Assembly (NCBI GenBank): GCA_945890495.1
Contig: CAMDCO010000002.1
Coordinates: forward strand, 1 to 64,000
DNA length: 64,000 bases
Reading direction: 5' to 3'
Source of the DNA: Bordetella parapertussis
GTDB taxonomy: Bacteria > Pseudomonadota > Gammaproteobacteria > Burkholderiales > Thiobacillaceae
Positions 54,920-64,000 of this stretch are shown here, in pieces. Made by a program: the position numbers and the translations under genes. Positions within the stretch are counted from its first letter, which is position 1; every line of letters begins with the position of its first letter. Below the pieces are notes generated by a model that was given only the letters and a program-made list of their open reading frames with translations, had not been told where the DNA came from and did no database searches.

Positions 54920-56064
54920 CAGCGCACCCGCGCCAATGCACGCCCAGAATCCAACGCCGCACGCGCCTGCGTCATGGCCTCGGCAAGGCCTCGTGCCTTG
55001 CGCGTCTGAACCATAATCAAGGCCGCCGTCAGGGCCAATGAGTCATAGGCCGGGCCAGGTTCACCGCCCAGTGCCGCCATACCCACCCGCGCTGCCGCCG
55101 CCGCAGTCGCGGCAACATCCACCATGATCGCCACCTCATCGCCCTCGCGCCCCGACTTGGGCAGGTCATCAGGCAGGGGCACGGAACGCACGGTCTGCTC
55201 AACACCCAGCGCCCGTGGATCGACATCCGCCTCAACCAGTTCGCCCCGATCCTGATAGAGGTGGTATTTACCGGCCTGACGCAGCGAGGGGATCACGCCC
55301 CCCTCGACGCCGCGAATGATGAGGGCCGAGTCGAACCCGGCGTGGCGTGCCAGCATCGCATAGACCGGCGGATAGGGTTTGTGCACAAAACCGGTCACAA
55401 AATGGGTATGGCGGCGACCGGCAATGGGCCGCGCGCAGACCTCAATCGTGGTCAGCACCTGGCGTTTGATCATGCGCTGACGCAGGGGCACCAAGGCGCT
55501 AAGGCCGGGACAAAACTGCGCTTGGTCGATATAGGTCCAGCCGATGGCGGGGTCGGACAAACGCGCCGCCGCCGCCGCCGGATCGAGGTCAACCGGAACC
55601 CCCGCCGCGGCCAGGACATGGCGAGCGGTCACACCAAACTTGGGGCCAATGTCCTGCGTGCTGTGACTGACCGCGGGCAGACCCAGTTCGGCCAGCAGCG
55701 GACCAAGAAACGGGGCCGCCGGCAGACAACGGTTATAGCCGTCATAGGGGTCGGCGATATCAACGACCTCGTCCACCGCCGCCGTCACCCGCCGCGTTGC
55801 CGCCAGCACCCCGTCCAGAACCCCCTTGTTCTCGTCCGCCGTCTCCCGCTTCATGCGCAAGGCGATAAAAAAGATTGCCGCCTGCACCGGATCGATATGG
55901 CCCTCCAGGATGCCGGTCATGCCCTGCGCGGCCTCAAGCTGAGAGATATTTTTAGACAGTTCCGGGCCGGTAGCCACACGCTGGATGATGGAGTGCATCA
56001 CCCGCTGGTAGTCCTGAGGCGTCATTCCGGTCTGGGAATCGGGGGTCATCTGAGAGGTACTCAT
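54919..56064 (-). CDS. anthranilate phosphoribosyltransferase-like (TrpD2/YbiB family)
   Basis: Glycosyltransferase family 3-like fold sequence: ADPYDGYNRCLPAAPFLGPLLAELGLPAVSHSTQDIGPKFGVTARHVL. Confidence 0.75.
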   Translation of the reverse strand: MSTSQMTPDSQTGMTPQDYQRVMHSIIQRVATGPELSKNISQLEAAQGMTGILEGHIDPVQAAIFFIALRMKRETADENKGVLDGVLAATRRVTAAVDEVVDIADPYDGYNRCLPAAPFLGPLLAELGLPAVSHSTQDIGPKFGVTARHVLAAAGVPVDLDPAAAAARLSDPAIGWTYIDQAQFCPGLSALVPLRQRMIKRQVLTTIEVCARPIAGRRHTHFVTGFVHKPYPPVYAMLARHAGFDSALIIRGVEGGVIPSLRQAGKYHLYQDRGELVEADVDPRALGVEQTVRSVPLPDDLPKSGREGDEVAIMVDVAATAAAAARVGMAALGGEPGPAYDSLALTAALIMVQTRKARGLAEAMTQARAALDSGRALARVR

Positions 56065-56127
56065 CGGCGGCTATTCATAAGCAATTCATAAACAAGGTAC
56101 GCAGGATAGGGGGGCATCATCCCGCCG

Positions 56128-57474
56128 TCAACGCTGCCCCAAAGAGGGTTTTCGCAATTTTCGATACAAGGTCCGCTCGCTGATGCCCAAGGCGCGTGCC
56201 GCCGCCGCCCGGTCGCCGCCCAGCCGCGCCAGCGTCTGCTGCACCAGGGCCTGCTCGACGCCCACGAAAGAGTCCGATGAAACAGCCGCCGAGAGCGGCA
56301 AGGACAGCACCTCTGCCGTGAGGGTGTCGCCATCGGTCAGCAAGAGGGCGCGTTCGATCAGGTTACGCAATTCGCGCACATTGCCCGGAAAGGCGTAGGC
56401 CCGGAGCGCCGCCATGGCATCGGCCTCCATTTTCACGGCCCGGCCGGGCGCCAGACGCGCCAGCAACATATCGACCAGCAAGGGCAGGTCCTCGCCTCGC
56501 TCGCGCAGGGGCGGTAACAAGACAGGAAAGACCGCCAGACGGTAGTAAAGATCGCGTCGAAAGGTCCCCGCCTCGACCATGGTGGCCAGGTCGCGATGCG
56601 TGGCGGCCACCAAACGAAAATCGGCGCGCAAGATCTCCACCCCGCCCACACGACGGAAGGTGCCCGATTCAAGCAGGCGCAACAACTTGACCTGCATGGC
56701 CAGAGGCACATCGCCCAATTCGTCGAGGAACAGGGTCCCGCCAGCGGCATGTTCAATCAGACCGATCTTGCGCTGGTTAGCGCCGGTAAAGGCCCCCTTC
56801 TCGTAGCCAAATAGCTCCGATTCGAACAGCGACTCGGTCAGACCGGAGCACTCCACCGGGACAAAAAGCTGCTCGCGACGCGGGCTTAGGTGATGCACGG
56901 CCTGCGCGGCCAGTTCCTTGCCGGTACCGGACTCGCCCAACAGCAGGACGGGGGTCATGGAGGGTGCGGCTCGATTGATCAACTCCAACATGCGCAGGAA
57001 AGGCTGGGAACGGCCCACCATCGTGGTCGCCCCGGCCGTCAGCGGGCTCTTCTTGCCCAGCGGCAATGCCCGCTCGCCCATGAACTGGATCCGTTCGATA
57101 AAGGCCGTCACCACGCCTTCCGCATCCATCAACGGGGTCAATTCGACATCGACATACTCCTCGCCATGGGGCGTGTGGTGCAGGTGCAGAAGTCTATTGG
57201 GACGCTTGTTCTTCAGAGCGGCCTGCAAGGGGCACGATTCGCCGCATTCGTCACACGGACGCTCGTAACGATGCGACACCGCATAGCAGAAACGCCCAAC
57301 CACAGCGTCATCCGTCATGGCCGCCTGATCCTGCCTATAGGTTCGGATATAGGCCGGGTTGGCCGCCAAGATACGATAGCGCGTATCCACAAGAATGCGC
57401 GGTTCGGGCAGCGCATCAAAAAAAGAACGGAACTCCGAAGTGATCTCCATGCGGCCATTAAGCCACAAACTCAC
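56128..57474 (-). CDS. PAS-containing sigma54-dependent NtrC-family activator
   Basis: [27 protein letters not shown] (sigma54 contact), Fis-type C-terminal HTH; PAS with [10 protein letters not shown]. Confidence 0.92.
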   Translation of the reverse strand: MSLWLNGRMEITSEFRSFFDALPEPRILVDTRYRILAANPAYIRTYRQDQAAMTDDAVVGRFCYAVSHRYERPCDECGESCPLQAALKNKRPNRLLHLHHTPHGEEYVDVELTPLMDAEGVVTAFIERIQFMGERALPLGKKSPLTAGATTMVGRSQPFLRMLELINRAAPSMTPVLLLGESGTGKELAAQAVHHLSPRREQLFVPVECSGLTESLFESELFGYEKGAFTGANQRKIGLIEHAAGGTLFLDELGDVPLAMQVKLLRLLESGTFRRVGGVEILRADFRLVAATHRDLATMVEAGTFRRDLYYRLAVFPVLLPPLRERGEDLPLLVDMLLARLAPGRAVKMEADAMAALRAYAFPGNVRELRNLIERALLLTDGDTLTAEVLSLPLSAAVSSDSFVGVEQALVQQTLARLGGDRAAAARALGISERTLYRKLRKPSLGQR

Positions 57475-57487
57475 CGCTTATGCCACA

Positions 57488-57509
57488 TATGTCACACATG
57501 ACTGACATA
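57488..57509. promoter_or_regulatory. candidate activator binding site (UAS)
   Basis: Inverted repeat TATGTCA-CACATGAC-TGACATA. Confidence 0.55.
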
Positions 57510-57590
57510 ATTGACACAACACCCGCCAACCGATCTCGTGGAAAATACGCAACCAATTGATTTCGCTAAAAAATTATTTTATTTATTAGT

Positions 57591-57605
57591 TGGCACGCGT
57601 ATTGC
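57591..57605 (+). promoter_or_regulatory. sigma54 promoter -24/-12
   Basis: TGGCAC-GCGTA-TTGC, exact consensus elements and spacing. Confidence 0.85.
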
Positions 57606-57616
57606 GTATATAAACA

Positions 57617-57740
57617 CGCAGACCGGAACGATTTGCCATACGGGAGGGACACCCGGCAGAACGCAACGGTTTGTTGTAGCACTCTCCTCTTTTGTGCAGT
57701 GTTTGGGAGGGGGTCGCAAGACCTCCTCCCCCTTTTTTTT
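57617..57740 (+). ncRNA. candidate sigma54-dependent leader/sRNA ending in a Rho-independent terminator
   Basis: Lies between the sigma54 promoter and the hemoglobin ORF; ends in an 11-bp stem with GCAA loop and T8. Confidence 0.5.
57705..57740 (+). terminator. strong Rho-independent terminator / attenuator
   Basis: GGGAGGGGGTC-GCAA-GACCTCCTCCC then CC and TTTTTTTT. Confidence 0.85.
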
Positions 57741-57787
57741 GCCCGCTGCCATTGAACCCCCCGTCCAAACCCCCACTCTTCCTTACC

Positions 57788-58198
57788 ATGACACACGCGA
57801 TCCAAAGCCACTACGACCGTCTTGGCGGCGAACCCATCATCCGCCGGCTCACCGAACGATTTTATGCCCACATGGATGAGCTACCTGAGACCTATGGCAT
57901 CCGCAAACTTCATGCCGAAGACCTAGCCGACTCACAACAAAAACTGTTCGAGTTCCTCTCCGGTTGGACTGGTGGCCCGCAGCTCTTCGTCGAACGGCGC
58001 GGACAGCCGATGCTGCGCCGCCGCCACATGGGCTTCCCCATCGACAGCAGCGCCCGCGATCAATGGATGCTCTGCATGCGCCTAGCGCTTGATGAGGTCG
58101 TCAGCGATGTATCGCTCCGCGAAGATCTCTACACCGCCCTCTTAAAGCTTGCAGATCACATGCGCAACCAGCATGATCCTGCCCAATCCCCCTCCTGA
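57788..58198 (+). CDS. truncated hemoglobin (group II-like)
   Basis: YDRLGGEPIIRRLTERFYAHMDELPE...FLSGWTGGPQLFVERRGQPMLRRRHMGFPI. Confidence 0.9.
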   Translation: MTHAIQSHYDRLGGEPIIRRLTERFYAHMDELPETYGIRKLHAEDLADSQQKLFEFLSGWTGGPQLFVERRGQPMLRRRHMGFPIDSSARDQWMLCMRLALDEVVSDVSLREDLYTALLKLADHMRNQHDPAQSPS

Positions 58199-58223
58199 TA
58201 GACCAACCCCGAAAGGAATCTCC

Positions 58224-58604
58224 ATGTCCGTAACCCCCATGCAACTCGTCGCCGAGGCCCGTGCCCAGGTTCAGGAAGTCGATCCCCAATCCGCCTGGGA
58301 CAGCATGTCCGGCCCGGTTCAAGTGCTCGATGTACGCGAAGCCGGTGAATTCGAGGCCGGGCGCATCCCGGGCGCCGTCAATGTCCCGCGTGGCATTCTG
58401 GAATTCCGGATTGGCGAACTGCCGGATTTCGTCAACAAGGCCGCGCCCGTCCTGATCTATTGCCGAACCGGCGGACGCGCCGCCCTGGCCGCCGTGCAAC
58501 TGTCCCGAATCGGCTACACCAACCTCAAATCAATCACCGGTGGCATCATGGGCTGGCAAGCGGCCAACCTGCCGGTCGAGACCGAGAAGACCGATTACTA
58601 CTGA
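58224..58604 (+). CDS. rhodanese-domain protein
   Basis: VLDVREAGEFEAGRIPGAVNVPRG, active-site loop CRTGGR. Confidence 0.9.
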   Translation: MSVTPMQLVAEARAQVQEVDPQSAWDSMSGPVQVLDVREAGEFEAGRIPGAVNVPRGILEFRIGELPDFVNKAAPVLIYCRTGGRAALAAVQLSRIGYTNLKSITGGIMGWQAANLPVETEKTDYY

Positions 58605-58633
58605 TCAAATCGCCCCGCCAACAGGCGCGCCGC

Positions 58634-59185
58634 CTATTTCGCAGGCGGTGCCAGCCTGATTTCTGGCACGACGCGCGTATTTTCGCCGTCAACGATGAAC
58701 CAAAGCTCGCCCTCCTGCAGCGTACATTGCAACTGCATGCCCCGCGCCGCGAAGGCCGCCAGCGCACGAGAATCCTCCGCCGTCACATTGATGATGGCGA
58801 GATTGTCCTGTTTCTGCAGCGCCGCCTTGTTCTGTTGCCACCACATGTCGGCAACGCGTCCGCCGTAGGTCACCACCACGACCTGCCGTGCTCGGCCGCA
58901 AGCGCGACGGATACGCTTCTCATCAGGCAGACCCACCTCGACCCAAAGATCAATGACGCCGGTCAGGTCCCTAGCCCACAGATCCGGTTCATCGTCAGAC
59001 GACAAACCCTTGCCGAAGCTCAATGCCTCACTCGCATACAAGGCGAAGGCGAGCACACGCACCATCATGCGCTCATCCGTTTCTGACGGATGACGAGCAA
59101 CCGTTAGTGTGTGATTCTGGTAGTAATTGCGATCGAGATCAGCGATCTGCAATTCCACCCTGAAAATTGTCGATTTGAGAGCCAT
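58634..59185 (-). CDS. YaeQ family protein
   Basis: MALKSTIFRVELQIADLDRNYYQNHTLTVARHPSETDERMMVRVLAFAL. Confidence 0.92.
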   Translation of the reverse strand: MALKSTIFRVELQIADLDRNYYQNHTLTVARHPSETDERMMVRVLAFALYASEALSFGKGLSSDDEPDLWARDLTGVIDLWVEVGLPDEKRIRRACGRARQVVVVTYGGRVADMWWQQNKAALQKQDNLAIINVTAEDSRALAAFAARGMQLQCTLQEGELWFIVDGENTRVVPEIRLAPPAK

Positions 59186-59280
59186 AGTAGAGCCGTAGTG
59201 CGCGCCTGATGCGGCGGCGCATTATCCACGATCCCTGTCTGCGCCGCAGCTATAACGGCGCAGCCGCCCGGGGCAATCCG

Positions 59281-59415
59281 CTATTTATTGGCCGGAGTTT
59301 GGATGGGCGAATGTCCCTTGCCACCCCCAAACGGGGCCGCCGGCACGACCGTTTTGGTCTTGTCCTTCTTGGGTTTCTTCTGCTCGCGATTACTGCGTAT
59401 CTGACCTTTGGCCAT
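59281..59415 (-). CDS. small conserved basic protein
   Basis: Read by hand on the minus strand: MAKGQIRSNREQKKPKKDKTKTVVPAAPFGGGKGHSPIQTPANK. Confidence 0.65.
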   Translation of the reverse strand: MAKGQIRSNREQKKPKKDKTKTVVPAAPFGGGKGHSPIQTPANK

Positions 59416-59477
59416 GGGATTCTCCTTTTAGAGGTAAGGATGTGAGGCGACCCCTCACACGCGATCCGTTCTGTGAC

Positions 59478-59567
59478 TGGCGGAAGCGGTGAGATTCGAA
59501 CTCACGAAGGATTCTCATCCTCGCCGGTTTTCAAGACCGGTGCATTAAACCACTCTGCCACGCTTCC
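59478..59567 (-). tRNA. tRNA-Ser(TGA)
   Basis: GGAAGCGTGGCAGAGTGG...CTTGAAA...GTTCGAATC...CGCTTCCGCCA; long variable arm. Confidence 0.95.
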
Positions 59568-59673
59568 CTATCGTTCCTACAAACCAACACTCGCCGGTTT
59601 TAGCTCCGGCCGGGCTACGCCCTTAACCGGCAAGCCGGTTAGCCGGTGCGTATTGTAGCCGAAGCGGCCGCTC

Positions 59674-61056
59674 CTAATCCTGCGCGCAACGACGCAACAA
59701 CTCAAAAAAGGGCAGCGCCTTGGTCAGGCATTCCTGATACTCCGCCTCCCAGATGGAGTCGGAAACGATGCCACCGCCGGCCCAGAACACCATGTGGTCG
59801 TCGTGCTGAACCGCCGTGCGGATGGCAATATTGCTGTCCATGTCACCGGCATCGCTGATCCATCCGAGGCTGCCGCAATAGACGCCGCGCCGACAGTCTT
59901 CCAACTCAGCGATAATCTCCATGGCCCGCCGCTTGGGCGCACCGGTGATCGATCCACCCGGAAAAGCGGCCTCCAGCAAGTCTACCGCGTCACGATCGGC
60001 GGTTAGCCGACCAGTCACCGTACTGACGAGGTGATGGACCCGGGCATAGCTTTCTGGCCTAAAGAGTTCGGGTACAGCCATGCTGCCCGGCACGCAAACT
60101 CGGCCTAGATCATTGCGCAGCAGATCAACGATCATCAGGTTTTCGGCTCTATCCTTAGGCGACGCGGATAATTCCTCGCGTAACGCATTATCAATCAACG
60201 GATCGGGGTCACGCCGACGCGTACCTTTGATCGGCCGGGTCGTCACATCGCCGTCCTTAATGGCTAAGAATTGCTCCGGCGAGGTGGACAGCACAGCCCC
60301 GCCGGGATAGCGCATGAAGGCGCCGTAGGGCGCCGGGTTGATCTGCCGCAAGTGCTGATAGGCCAGCCAGGCATCGCCCTCAACCGGGACGGAAAGGCGT
60401 TGCGCAATATTGACTTGGTAACAATCGCCGGCGGCGATGTAGGCCTGCACCTGTTCCAGCGCGAGGCGATAGGTGTCCATCGTAAATCGGGCGGAAACGG
60501 GCCCCGTGATCCGAAAGGGGGTATACCCCGGAGCCGGCTGCACCGTCCCATACAGGCGTTCCGCCCATTGCTGCGCAAGGGATTGAGGGTCGGCCAGATA
60601 CGCCGCCGTGACCAAGGTCGTGGATCGCATCTGATGGTCGACGATCAGCGCCCAGTCATAAAGGCCGACCGCCATCTCCGGCAGCGCATCGCTCCCCACC
60701 GCAACCGGTTGGCGATCGATTTGAGCCGCCAGATCGTAAGCCCAATAGCCCATCGCACCGCCCGCAAAAGGGATGCCGGGCAACGCCGAACCGGAACGCT
60801 GAGCCAGTTGTTCCCGTAGCAGTTGCAAGGGGTTTTCGTTACGCTCGCTAACCCCGCGTGAATCGGTGATGCGGGTACGCCCCGCCTGGGTCAGCAGGGT
60901 CGTGGAGGGGGCCGCGCTGAGGATGTCATAGCGGCCGAGGCAATGGCCATCGTGCGCACCACTATCCAGCCAGATGGCCCACGGCTCATCGGCTATTGCC
61001 GCGAAAAGAACACGGGTATCGCCTTGATAAGGGAGCGGCAACGCACGCAGGGACAT
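59674..61056 (-). CDS. pabB: aminodeoxychorismate synthase component I
   Basis: Chorismate-binding motifs: GDCYQVNIAQRL, RPIKGTRRRDPDPLIDNALREELSASPKDRAENLMIVDLLRNDLGRV, PGGSITGAPK. Confidence 0.92.
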   Translation of the reverse strand: MSLRALPLPYQGDTRVLFAAIADEPWAIWLDSGAHDGHCLGRYDILSAAPSTTLLTQAGRTRITDSRGVSERNENPLQLLREQLAQRSGSALPGIPFAGGAMGYWAYDLAAQIDRQPVAVGSDALPEMAVGLYDWALIVDHQMRSTTLVTAAYLADPQSLAQQWAERLYGTVQPAPGYTPFRITGPVSARFTMDTYRLALEQVQAYIAAGDCYQVNIAQRLSVPVEGDAWLAYQHLRQINPAPYGAFMRYPGGAVLSTSPEQFLAIKDGDVTTRPIKGTRRRDPDPLIDNALREELSASPKDRAENLMIVDLLRNDLGRVCVPGSMAVPELFRPESYARVHHLVSTVTGRLTADRDAVDLLEAAFPGGSITGAPKRRAMEIIAELEDCRRGVYCGSLGWISDAGDMDSNIAIRTAVQHDDHMVFWAGGGIVSDSIWEAEYQECLTKALPFFELLRRCAQD

Positions 61057-61064
61057 GATGAATT

Positions 61065-61140
61065 TGGTGCCGACAACAGGAATCGAACCCGTGACCTACT
61101 GATTACAAATCAGTTGCTCTACCAACTGAGCTATGTCGGC
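61065..61140 (-). tRNA. tRNA-Thr(TGT)
   Basis: GCCGACATAGCTCAGTTGGTAGAGCAACTGATTTGTAATCAGTAGGTCACGGGTTCGATTCCTGTTGTCGGCACCA. Confidence 0.97.
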
Positions 61141-61189
61141 GAATGGTGTATTGGAAAATACCGGGGTGATTATAACGAAAGGTCCGAGA

Positions 61190-61627
61190 CTATTTGACGA
61201 TGTGCAGGGACGGTTTGCCTCGGGACGGCTTTACCGCTTCACCCTGCGCCGGGTTCGAAACAGGTGCAGAATCCAACACGCCGTCCTGATCATTGTCGGC
61301 ATCGCTCCCCATCGCGTCCGGAACCGCAAAACTCATGCCTTCGCCGGTCTCACGGGCATAGATGGCCAAGACATTGGCGACCGGGGCCTCCACGCGCTGG
61401 GCCACGCCGCCAAAACGGGCGCTGAAGCTGAGCCAGTCGTCGGTGATATCGAGACCCTGCACAGACTCCGGATGCACATTCAGGGTGATTTCGCCGTTGC
61501 GGGCATAGCCCGGCGGAATCTGCGCCTGAGCGTCCGCGCGGAGGGTGAGATACGGGGTGTAGCCCGCGTTAACGCACCATTCGTAAAGGGCGCGCAACAA
61601 ATAGGGCTGTTGAGAAAGCACCGGCAC
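61190..61627 (-). CDS. sspB: ClpXP protease specificity-enhancing factor
   Basis: SQQPYLLRALYEWCVNAGYTPYLTLRADAQ...ILAIYARETGEGMSF. Confidence 0.92.
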   Translation of the reverse strand: MPVLSQQPYLLRALYEWCVNAGYTPYLTLRADAQAQIPPGYARNGEITLNVHPESVQGLDITDDWLSFSARFGGVAQRVEAPVANVLAIYARETGEGMSFAVPDAMGSDADNDQDGVLDSAPVSNPAQGEAVKPSRGKPSLHIVK

Positions 61628-61635
61628 CGGAGGCC

Positions 61636-62235
61636 TTATTTGCGCATCGATTTTTCGACCGGGGTCAAGGCATCGACGAAGGTCGGGCGAGCAAACAGCA
61701 TCTCGGCATATTTAAGGATGGGAGCGGCCTGACGCGGCAACTGGATGCCGTAATGCCCCAGACGCCACAGGAGCGGGGTCATCGCCACATCCACCATGGT
61801 GTAGTCATCGCCCATCATGTAGCGGTTACGGGCAAATAACGGGGCGATCTGGGCCAGGTTGTCGCGTATCTGCGTACGGGTCTTGTCCATCTGTTTGTTG
61901 TCCGGATTAGACAATTCCCGCACCTGCGAAAACAGGTCCTTTTCGAGGTTATGCAACATCAACCGGGCGCGGGCACGCATCGCCGGATCGGCTGGCATCA
62001 ACTGGGGATGCGGAAAACGCTCGTCAATATACTCATTGATGATGTTCGACTCATACAGGATGAGATCGCGTTCCACCAGAATAGGGAGGTGGCCATACGG
62101 GTTGAGCGAGGCGACCTCCTCTTGACGATCGAAGTCATCAATGTGCTTGATGTCGAAGTCCATGCCCTTTTCAAACAAGACAATGCGACAACGGTGGCTA
62201 AATAAGCACGCGGTGCCCGAGTAGAGAGTCATCAT
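61636..62235 (-). CDS. sspA: stringent starvation protein A
   Basis: GST-like fold, MTLYSGTACLFSHRCRIVLFEKGMDFD. Confidence 0.92.
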   Translation of the reverse strand: MMTLYSGTACLFSHRCRIVLFEKGMDFDIKHIDDFDRQEEVASLNPYGHLPILVERDLILYESNIINEYIDERFPHPQLMPADPAMRARARLMLHNLEKDLFSQVRELSNPDNKQMDKTRTQIRDNLAQIAPLFARNRYMMGDDYTMVDVAMTPLLWRLGHYGIQLPRQAAPILKYAEMLFARPTFVDALTPVEKSMRK

Positions 62236-62253
62236 ACAAAACAGCCTTTACGA

Positions 62254-63036
62254 TCAGTGGATATCTTTCCAGTAAGCCTTTTTCAGGTAGAACGCGATGA
62301 TAAGGAAAATACCCAAAAATAGCAGTACAAAAACACCTATCCGACTACGCGTAGGTGCCGCAGGCTCCCCCATCCAGGTCAAATAATTGACCAGATCACC
62401 CACCATGAGATCGTACTCAGCCGAGGACAAACGACCCGGTTTGTTCAACTCAAGGCGATCAATAACGCTGTGCGTCTTGCCGTCTTCACCCAGCTCGGCG
62501 CGCATGACGGCCACCTGATGACCCTGTAGACCGGCCAACACATGCGGCATGCCGACCTTGTCGAAGACGGTGTTGTTCCAGCCTGTCGCCCGCGTATCGT
62601 CGCGGTAGAAGCCACGCAGATAGGTATAGATCCAATCCGCGCCCCGCGAACGGGAAATCACCGACAGGTCCGGCGGCGGTGCGCCAAACCATTCCTTGGC
62701 ATCTGACGGGCGCATAGCGGCCGTCATGGTGCTGCCCACCTTATCGCTGGTGAAGAGCAGGTTCTCCTTGATCTGCGCCTCGGTGAGGCCGATGTCGGTC
62801 ATGCGCACAAAACGCATATAGCCCGCCGAGTGGCAAGACAGGCAGTAATTGGTAAAGGTACGGGCGCCGCGTTGCAGGGACTCGTGATCATCGATATTGA
62901 CCGGTGCGCGATCCAGATGGACAGCAGTCGAGGCCTGGGCCTGCAGCGGGGTACACAGCGGCGCGGCCAACAGGGCAAGGGCAAAGATCTTGCGGAGGCG
63001 CGCGGGGGCGAGGGTCATAAAGTTCATGTTCGTCAT
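62254..63036 (-). CDS. petC: cytochrome c1
   Basis: CLSCHSAGYMRF; C-terminal TM. Confidence 0.93.
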   Translation of the reverse strand: MTNMNFMTLAPARLRKIFALALLAAPLCTPLQAQASTAVHLDRAPVNIDDHESLQRGARTFTNYCLSCHSAGYMRFVRMTDIGLTEAQIKENLLFTSDKVGSTMTAAMRPSDAKEWFGAPPPDLSVISRSRGADWIYTYLRGFYRDDTRATGWNNTVFDKVGMPHVLAGLQGHQVAVMRAELGEDGKTHSVIDRLELNKPGRLSSAEYDLMVGDLVNYLTWMGEPAAPTRSRIGVFVLLFLGIFLIIAFYLKKAYWKDIH

Positions 63037-63044
63037 CCTCGTCT

Positions 63045-63995
63045 TCAGGAGGTCACACGATCCGGCTCGGCGCGGTACGAATCATATTTCGTGTACCACG
63101 GCATCAGCAGGAAAAAGGCAAAGTAGATCACCGACAGGACACGGGCGATCCAGGTATACAGGGTGGTCGCAGGCAAAATTCCGAGCACCCCAAGACCGAT
63201 GAAGGCAAGAACAAAGACCCCTAGGGCGATCTTATATTTCGGACCCCGGTAACGGATCGACTTGACCGGCGAGCGGTCCAACCAGGGCAGGAGGAAGAAG
63301 ATCACCACGGCCACGCCCATGGCTACGACGCCGGGGAACTGCGATCCAAAGATAGGCGGCACCGCACGCAGGATGGCGTAGTAGGGGGTGAAGTACCAAA
63401 CCGGGGCAATATGCTCCGGGGTCTTCATCGGATCGGCCGGGATAAAGTTGTTGGCCTCGATGAAATAGCCGCCCATCTCGGGTGCGAAGAACAGGATGGC
63501 CGAGAACACAATCAGGAACACCACCACACCGAGGATGTCCTTCACCGTGTAATACGGATGGAAAGGAATGCCATCCAACGGCAGATGCGTCACGGGATCC
63601 TTGTTCTTCTTGATCTCGACGCCGTCCGGGTTGTTAGAACCGACCTCGTGCAGGGCCACCAAGTGGGCCGCCACCAGACCGACCAACACCAGCGGCAGGG
63701 CGATAACATGGAAGGCGAAGAAACGGTTCAGCGTCGCATCACCCACCACAAAGTCGCCCCGGAGCAGGGTGGAAATATCCTCGCCAATAAAGGGGATGGC
63801 AGAGAACAGATTGATAATGACCTGAGCGCCCCAGTAGGACATCTGACCCCACGGCAGCAAGTAACCCATGAAGGCCTCAGCCATCAGCATCAGGAAGATC
63901 AGCATGCCGAAGATCCAGATCAGTTCACGCGGCTTGCGATACGAACCGTAGAGCAGGCCACGCATCATGTGCAGATAGACCACGATGAAGAACAT
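63045..63995 (-). CDS. petB: cytochrome b of bc1 complex (truncated by window edge)
   Basis: LPWGQMSYWGAQVIINLFSAIP, PEHIAPVWYFTPYYAILRAVP. Confidence 0.95.
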   Translation of the reverse strand: MFFIVVYLHMMRGLLYGSYRKPRELIWIFGMLIFLMLMAEAFMGYLLPWGQMSYWGAQVIINLFSAIPFIGEDISTLLRGDFVVGDATLNRFFAFHVIALPLVLVGLVAAHLVALHEVGSNNPDGVEIKKNKDPVTHLPLDGIPFHPYYTVKDILGVVVFLIVFSAILFFAPEMGGYFIEANNFIPADPMKTPEHIAPVWYFTPYYAILRAVPPIFGSQFPGVVAMGVAVVIFFLLPWLDRSPVKSIRYRGPKYKIALGVFVLAFIGLGVLGILPATTLYTWIARVLSVIYFAFFLLMPWYTKYDSYRAEPDRVTS

Positions 63996-64000
63996 CGAGG

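Overview
The window is a proteobacterial chromosome segment (host genes look gammaproteobacterial, low-confidence taxonomy) carrying an apparently complete lambdoid, siphovirus-like prophage of about 32.7 kb. The prophage is bounded by a 13-bp direct repeat, AAATCAACGATGT, at 4776-4788 and 37440-37452. The most notable content is a full diversity-generating retroelement (DGR) in the tail module: target fiber gene (30926-32425), avd (32454-32834), template repeat TR (32836-32954) and reverse transcriptase (33131-34117). I aligned VR (32288-32406) and TR by hand: 119 bp, no indels, 12 mismatches, every one at a template adenine. A GC hairpin with a GACA tetraloop follows VR. Other prophage signals are: a tRNA-like RNA with encoded CCA and its own terminator that overlaps the end of an ORF; four repressor-operator-like sites; an iteron cluster after the primase gene with an alternating purine/pyrimidine centre; a -1 frameshift site in the tail-chaperone genes; a protease-capsid fusion with an internal start; EF-hand motifs in the tape measure; and nested Rz/Rz1. 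Host regions include an MHYT/CHASE histidine kinase, a DsrC/TusE-like protein, napDAGHB, ppk/ppx, an NtrC-type regulator divergent from a sigma54-driven truncated hemoglobin/rhodanese unit with a terminator-ended leader (sRNA or attenuator candidate), tRNA-Ser and tRNA-Thr, pabB, sspAB and cytochrome bc1 genes. A GC-rich palindromic repeat family is present both dispersed and as a 148-bp tandem array. No searches were run; all assignments come from reading the sequence and ORF translations.
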